7,970 bases of DNA from NCBI GenBank assembly GCA_018882545.1, contig VERS01000071.1, forward strand, positions 1 to 7,970, read 5' to 3'. Source of the stretch: Mycobacterium sp. (GTDB lineage: Bacteria; Actinomycetota; Actinomycetes; Mycobacteriales; Mycobacteriaceae). The position numbers and the translations under genes were made by a program. Below, piece after piece: positions 6,396 through 7,970 of the stretch (positions within the stretch are counted from its first letter, which is position 1; every line of letters begins with the position of its first letter). Under the pieces are notes generated by a model. That model saw nothing but the letters and a program-made list of their open reading frames with translations, made no database searches and was not told the origin of the DNA.

Positions 6396-7184
6396 TCCGA
6401 CCGCCGCCTCGCAGCGGGCCGCCAGTTCACCGCGTGCGACATCGGGAAACTGCAGCGGCCGAACTTCGACGTGCACCACCGTCAGCCGGGTGCGTACGGT
6501 CCGTTTCAGCGACGCCCACAGCGAGTCGTCGCCGAAGAAGGCGGTCGCGGTCGACGGACGGCCGTCCCGGTGGTGATAGGTCAGTCGCAGTGGCTGCACC
6601 GGCCGAGCGGTTTCGATCGCGGCCTGAAACAACGCCGGCCGGAAGCGGCCGTTATCCAGGCCGCAGTAGGTGGTGCCCTCCGGGAAGGCGACCACCGTGT
6701 GCCCGTCGAGCAACCGTCGGACGACGGTCTGGACGACCTCGGGGAGTTGGCGCAGACTTCGGCGTTCGATCGGGATGATGTTCGCAAGTCGCGCGGCGAA
6801 TCCGACTGCCGGCCACTCGACGAGGTCGGCGCGGGCCACGAAGGCGCCGGGAAGCACCGCGCCGACGGCGAAGACGTCGACCCAGGAGACGTGGTTGCTG
6901 ACCACGAGCATGCCCCGCAGGTTGCGGATCGGCCCGCCGGAGAGGGTGATCCGGACGCCCAGGCACCGCAGGACGGCCCGGCAGTACACCCGCTTGGCCC
7001 GCCGGTGGCCGGGAAGGGGAATGGCCAGTAGCGGCAACGCCAGCAGCAGAACGGCGGTGGCGGCGATCCGCCGGCCTGTCCGGATAGCGGTCAGCACCGG
7101 GTGTTCGGCCCGGTCCAGGCCCGACCGGATGCATTCGGGCGTACACGAGGTCCGCGGCAGCCAGGCATGGTCGGCGGTGCTCAT
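6300..7184 (-). CDS. PlsC-type acyltransferase (OlsA-like / Rv3026c-like)
   Basis: A 294-residue membrane-bound glycerophospholipid-type acyltransferase. A hydrophobic helix at about 40-58 is followed by motif I, NHVSWVD (N97, H98, D103: the catalytic His-x4-Asp), a substrate-binding block around IIPIERRS, and motif III FPEGTT (167-172). Such enzymes move an acyl chain from acyl-ACP or acyl-CoA to a lyso-lipid at the inner face of the membrane. The start ATG (7184) overlaps the stop of the upstream GNAT-fold gene as ATGA, so they form a coupled operon; this pairing is that of OlsB with OlsA in ornithine-lipid synthesis. An ordinary lysophosphatidate acyltransferase is the alternative. The frame runs past its likely family end (about EAAVGLQ) for some 31 codons that lie antisense to the corA remnant, overlapping it by 96 bases. 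Confidence 0.9.
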   Translation of the reverse strand: MSTADHAWLPRTSCTPECIRSGLDRAEHPVLTAIRTGRRIAATAVLLLALPLLAIPLPGHRRAKRVYCRAVLRCLGVRITLSGGPIRNLRGMLVVSNHVSWVDVFAVGAVLPGAFVARADLVEWPAVGFAARLANIIPIERRSLRQLPEVVQTVVRRLLDGHTVVAFPEGTTYCGLDNGRFRPALFQAAIETARPVQPLRLTYHHRDGRPSTATAFFGDDSLWASLKRTVRTRLTVVHVEVRPLQFPDVARGELAARCEAAVGLQPVIAAERQVQRPADRRDERQQRGIAPLPG

Positions 7185-7970
7185 CGGCGAGCAGCCTCCG
7201 GCCCGGCGGCAGCCGCCGATCGCAGCCTGTTGAGGTAGCGGATGTCGGCGCGGCGCTTGTCCAGTAGCGCCGGGAAGTCACCCACGCCGAAGTCCGGATC
7301 GTGGGCGGGCTCGCCGCAGACCTGGGCGCCCAGTCGCAGGTACCCGCGCAACAGTGGCGGCATGGTCGTGCGCTCCGGTGCCGCGATGTCGTCCAGGGCG
7401 CGACCGTCGAGTATCACCGGGCGGTAGGGATGGACGGGGTAGTCGGCGCGGTGCCGGCTCAGAACGACATCGCGGATACCGCGAAGCTGAGCTCCCGCGG
7501 GCCCGTCACCGTGGGTGGGCACCGAGACGCAACCGATGACGAAGTCGTACCCGCTGCGGTCGAGATACGCGAGGATGCCGGCCCACATGATCAGGATGAC
7601 CGCTCCGTTGCGGTGGTCGCGACGCACGACCGCGCGACCCATCTCGACGATCGACGGCCGCAGCGGATCAAGAATTCTGATGTCGAATTCCGTTGCGGTA
7701 TATAGTCCGCCGGCCGCAATCGCACCTGGCGGCGGCAGCATTCGGTAGCAGCCGACGATATCTCCCGAGTACTCGTCGCGGACCAGCAGGTGGTCGCAGA
7801 ACTCGTCGAACCGGTCGGCGTCGAGTGCGGTGTCACTGTCGAAGGTGTAACCCGGTTCGGTGGAGAAGACCTCGTAGCGCAACCGCTGGGCAGACTCGAT
7901 GAGCGAGGGGTCGGAGGTTACCAGGACCGAGTAGCGCGGGCCGGCGTACCGGCGGGGGTCGGCGTGGTCA
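7181..7970 (-). CDS. GNAT-fold N-acyltransferase, OlsB/hemolysin-like (5' end outside window)
   Basis: The frame is open from the right edge, giving 262 visible residues; the start codon lies beyond 7970. It contains the signature stretch of the OlsB/autoinducer-synthase-like acyltransferase family (Pfam Acetyltransf_5): SAQRLRYEVFSTE, then DRFDEFCDHLLVRD, then GDIVGCYRMLPP, then EMGRAVVRRDHRNGAVILIMWAGILAYL. OlsB-type enzymes attach a 3-hydroxy fatty acid from acyl-ACP to the alpha-amino group of ornithine. A link to ornithine itself is inference from the family and from the PlsC-type gene that follows with a 4-base overlap. From memory, the gene pair matches Rv3027c-Rv3026c of M. tuberculosis in type and order. 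Confidence 0.85.
   Translation of the reverse strand, partial: DHADPRRYAGPRYSVLVTSDPSLIESAQRLRYEVFSTEPGYTFDSDTALDADRFDEFCDHLLVRDEYSGDIVGCYRMLPPPGAIAAGGLYTATEFDIRILDPLRPSIVEMGRAVVRRDHRNGAVILIMWAGILAYLDRSGYDFVIGCVSVPTHGDGPAGAQLRGIRDVVLSRHRADYPVHPYRPVILDGRALDDIAAPERTTMPPLLRGYLRLGAQVCGEPAHDPDFGVGDFPALLDKRRADIRYLNRLRSAAAAGPEAARR

Noticed and set aside
5966..6778. A 270-codon + strand frame across the ATPase end, the corA remnant and the acyltransferase
   Set aside because: It is Arg/Ser/Pro-rich without motifs and conflicts with three recognisable coding regions in other frames.

Overview
The window looks like a chromosomal segment from Mycobacteriaceae (Mycobacterium in the broad sense). It is very GC-rich, it carries an MmpS/MmpL transporter pair (a hallmark of mycobacteria and close relatives), and several genes start with GTG or appear leaderless. 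There are no RNA genes, insertion sequences or CRISPR arrays, and no gene-free stretch longer than about 190 bases.

Left half (1-4860): a TetR-family regulator (4228-4860, +) is transcribed divergently from mmpS (3716-4147, -) and mmpL (763-3705, -). Below mmpL lies a BVR-B/NmrA-like NAD(P)-binding reductase (575 to beyond base 1, -). The tetR-mmpS intergenic promoter/operator is duplicated. A 52-bp block at 4177-4228 recurs at 677-728 with 43/52 matches, including a 22-bp identical core. Each copy holds a 17-bp near-palindrome over a TTGACA -35, a TAAAGT -10 sixteen bases away, and a GTG seven bases after the -10. The simplest reading is a small local regulon in which TetR represses itself, the export pump and the reductase. 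In both copies the presumed transcript opens with a short ORF whose stop codon overlaps the start codon of the structural gene.

Middle (4984-6395, +): a MinD/ParA-like ATPase of the kind related to mycobacterial EspI, with a probable leaderless GTG start. It overlaps by ATGA a 76-codon ORF that is a remnant of a CorA magnesium channel. The remnant keeps the YGMNF signature and last membrane helix but seems to have lost most of the cytosolic domain and half of TM1 through an internal deletion.

Right (6300-7970, -): a GNAT-fold acyltransferase (5' end outside the window) overlaps by ATGA a PlsC-type acyltransferase. The pair resembles OlsB/OlsA of ornithine-lipid synthesis and, from memory, M. 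tuberculosis Rv3027c/Rv3026c. The last ~31 residues of the PlsC protein are read antisense through the corA remnant, which suggests that a rearrangement joined these two blocks.
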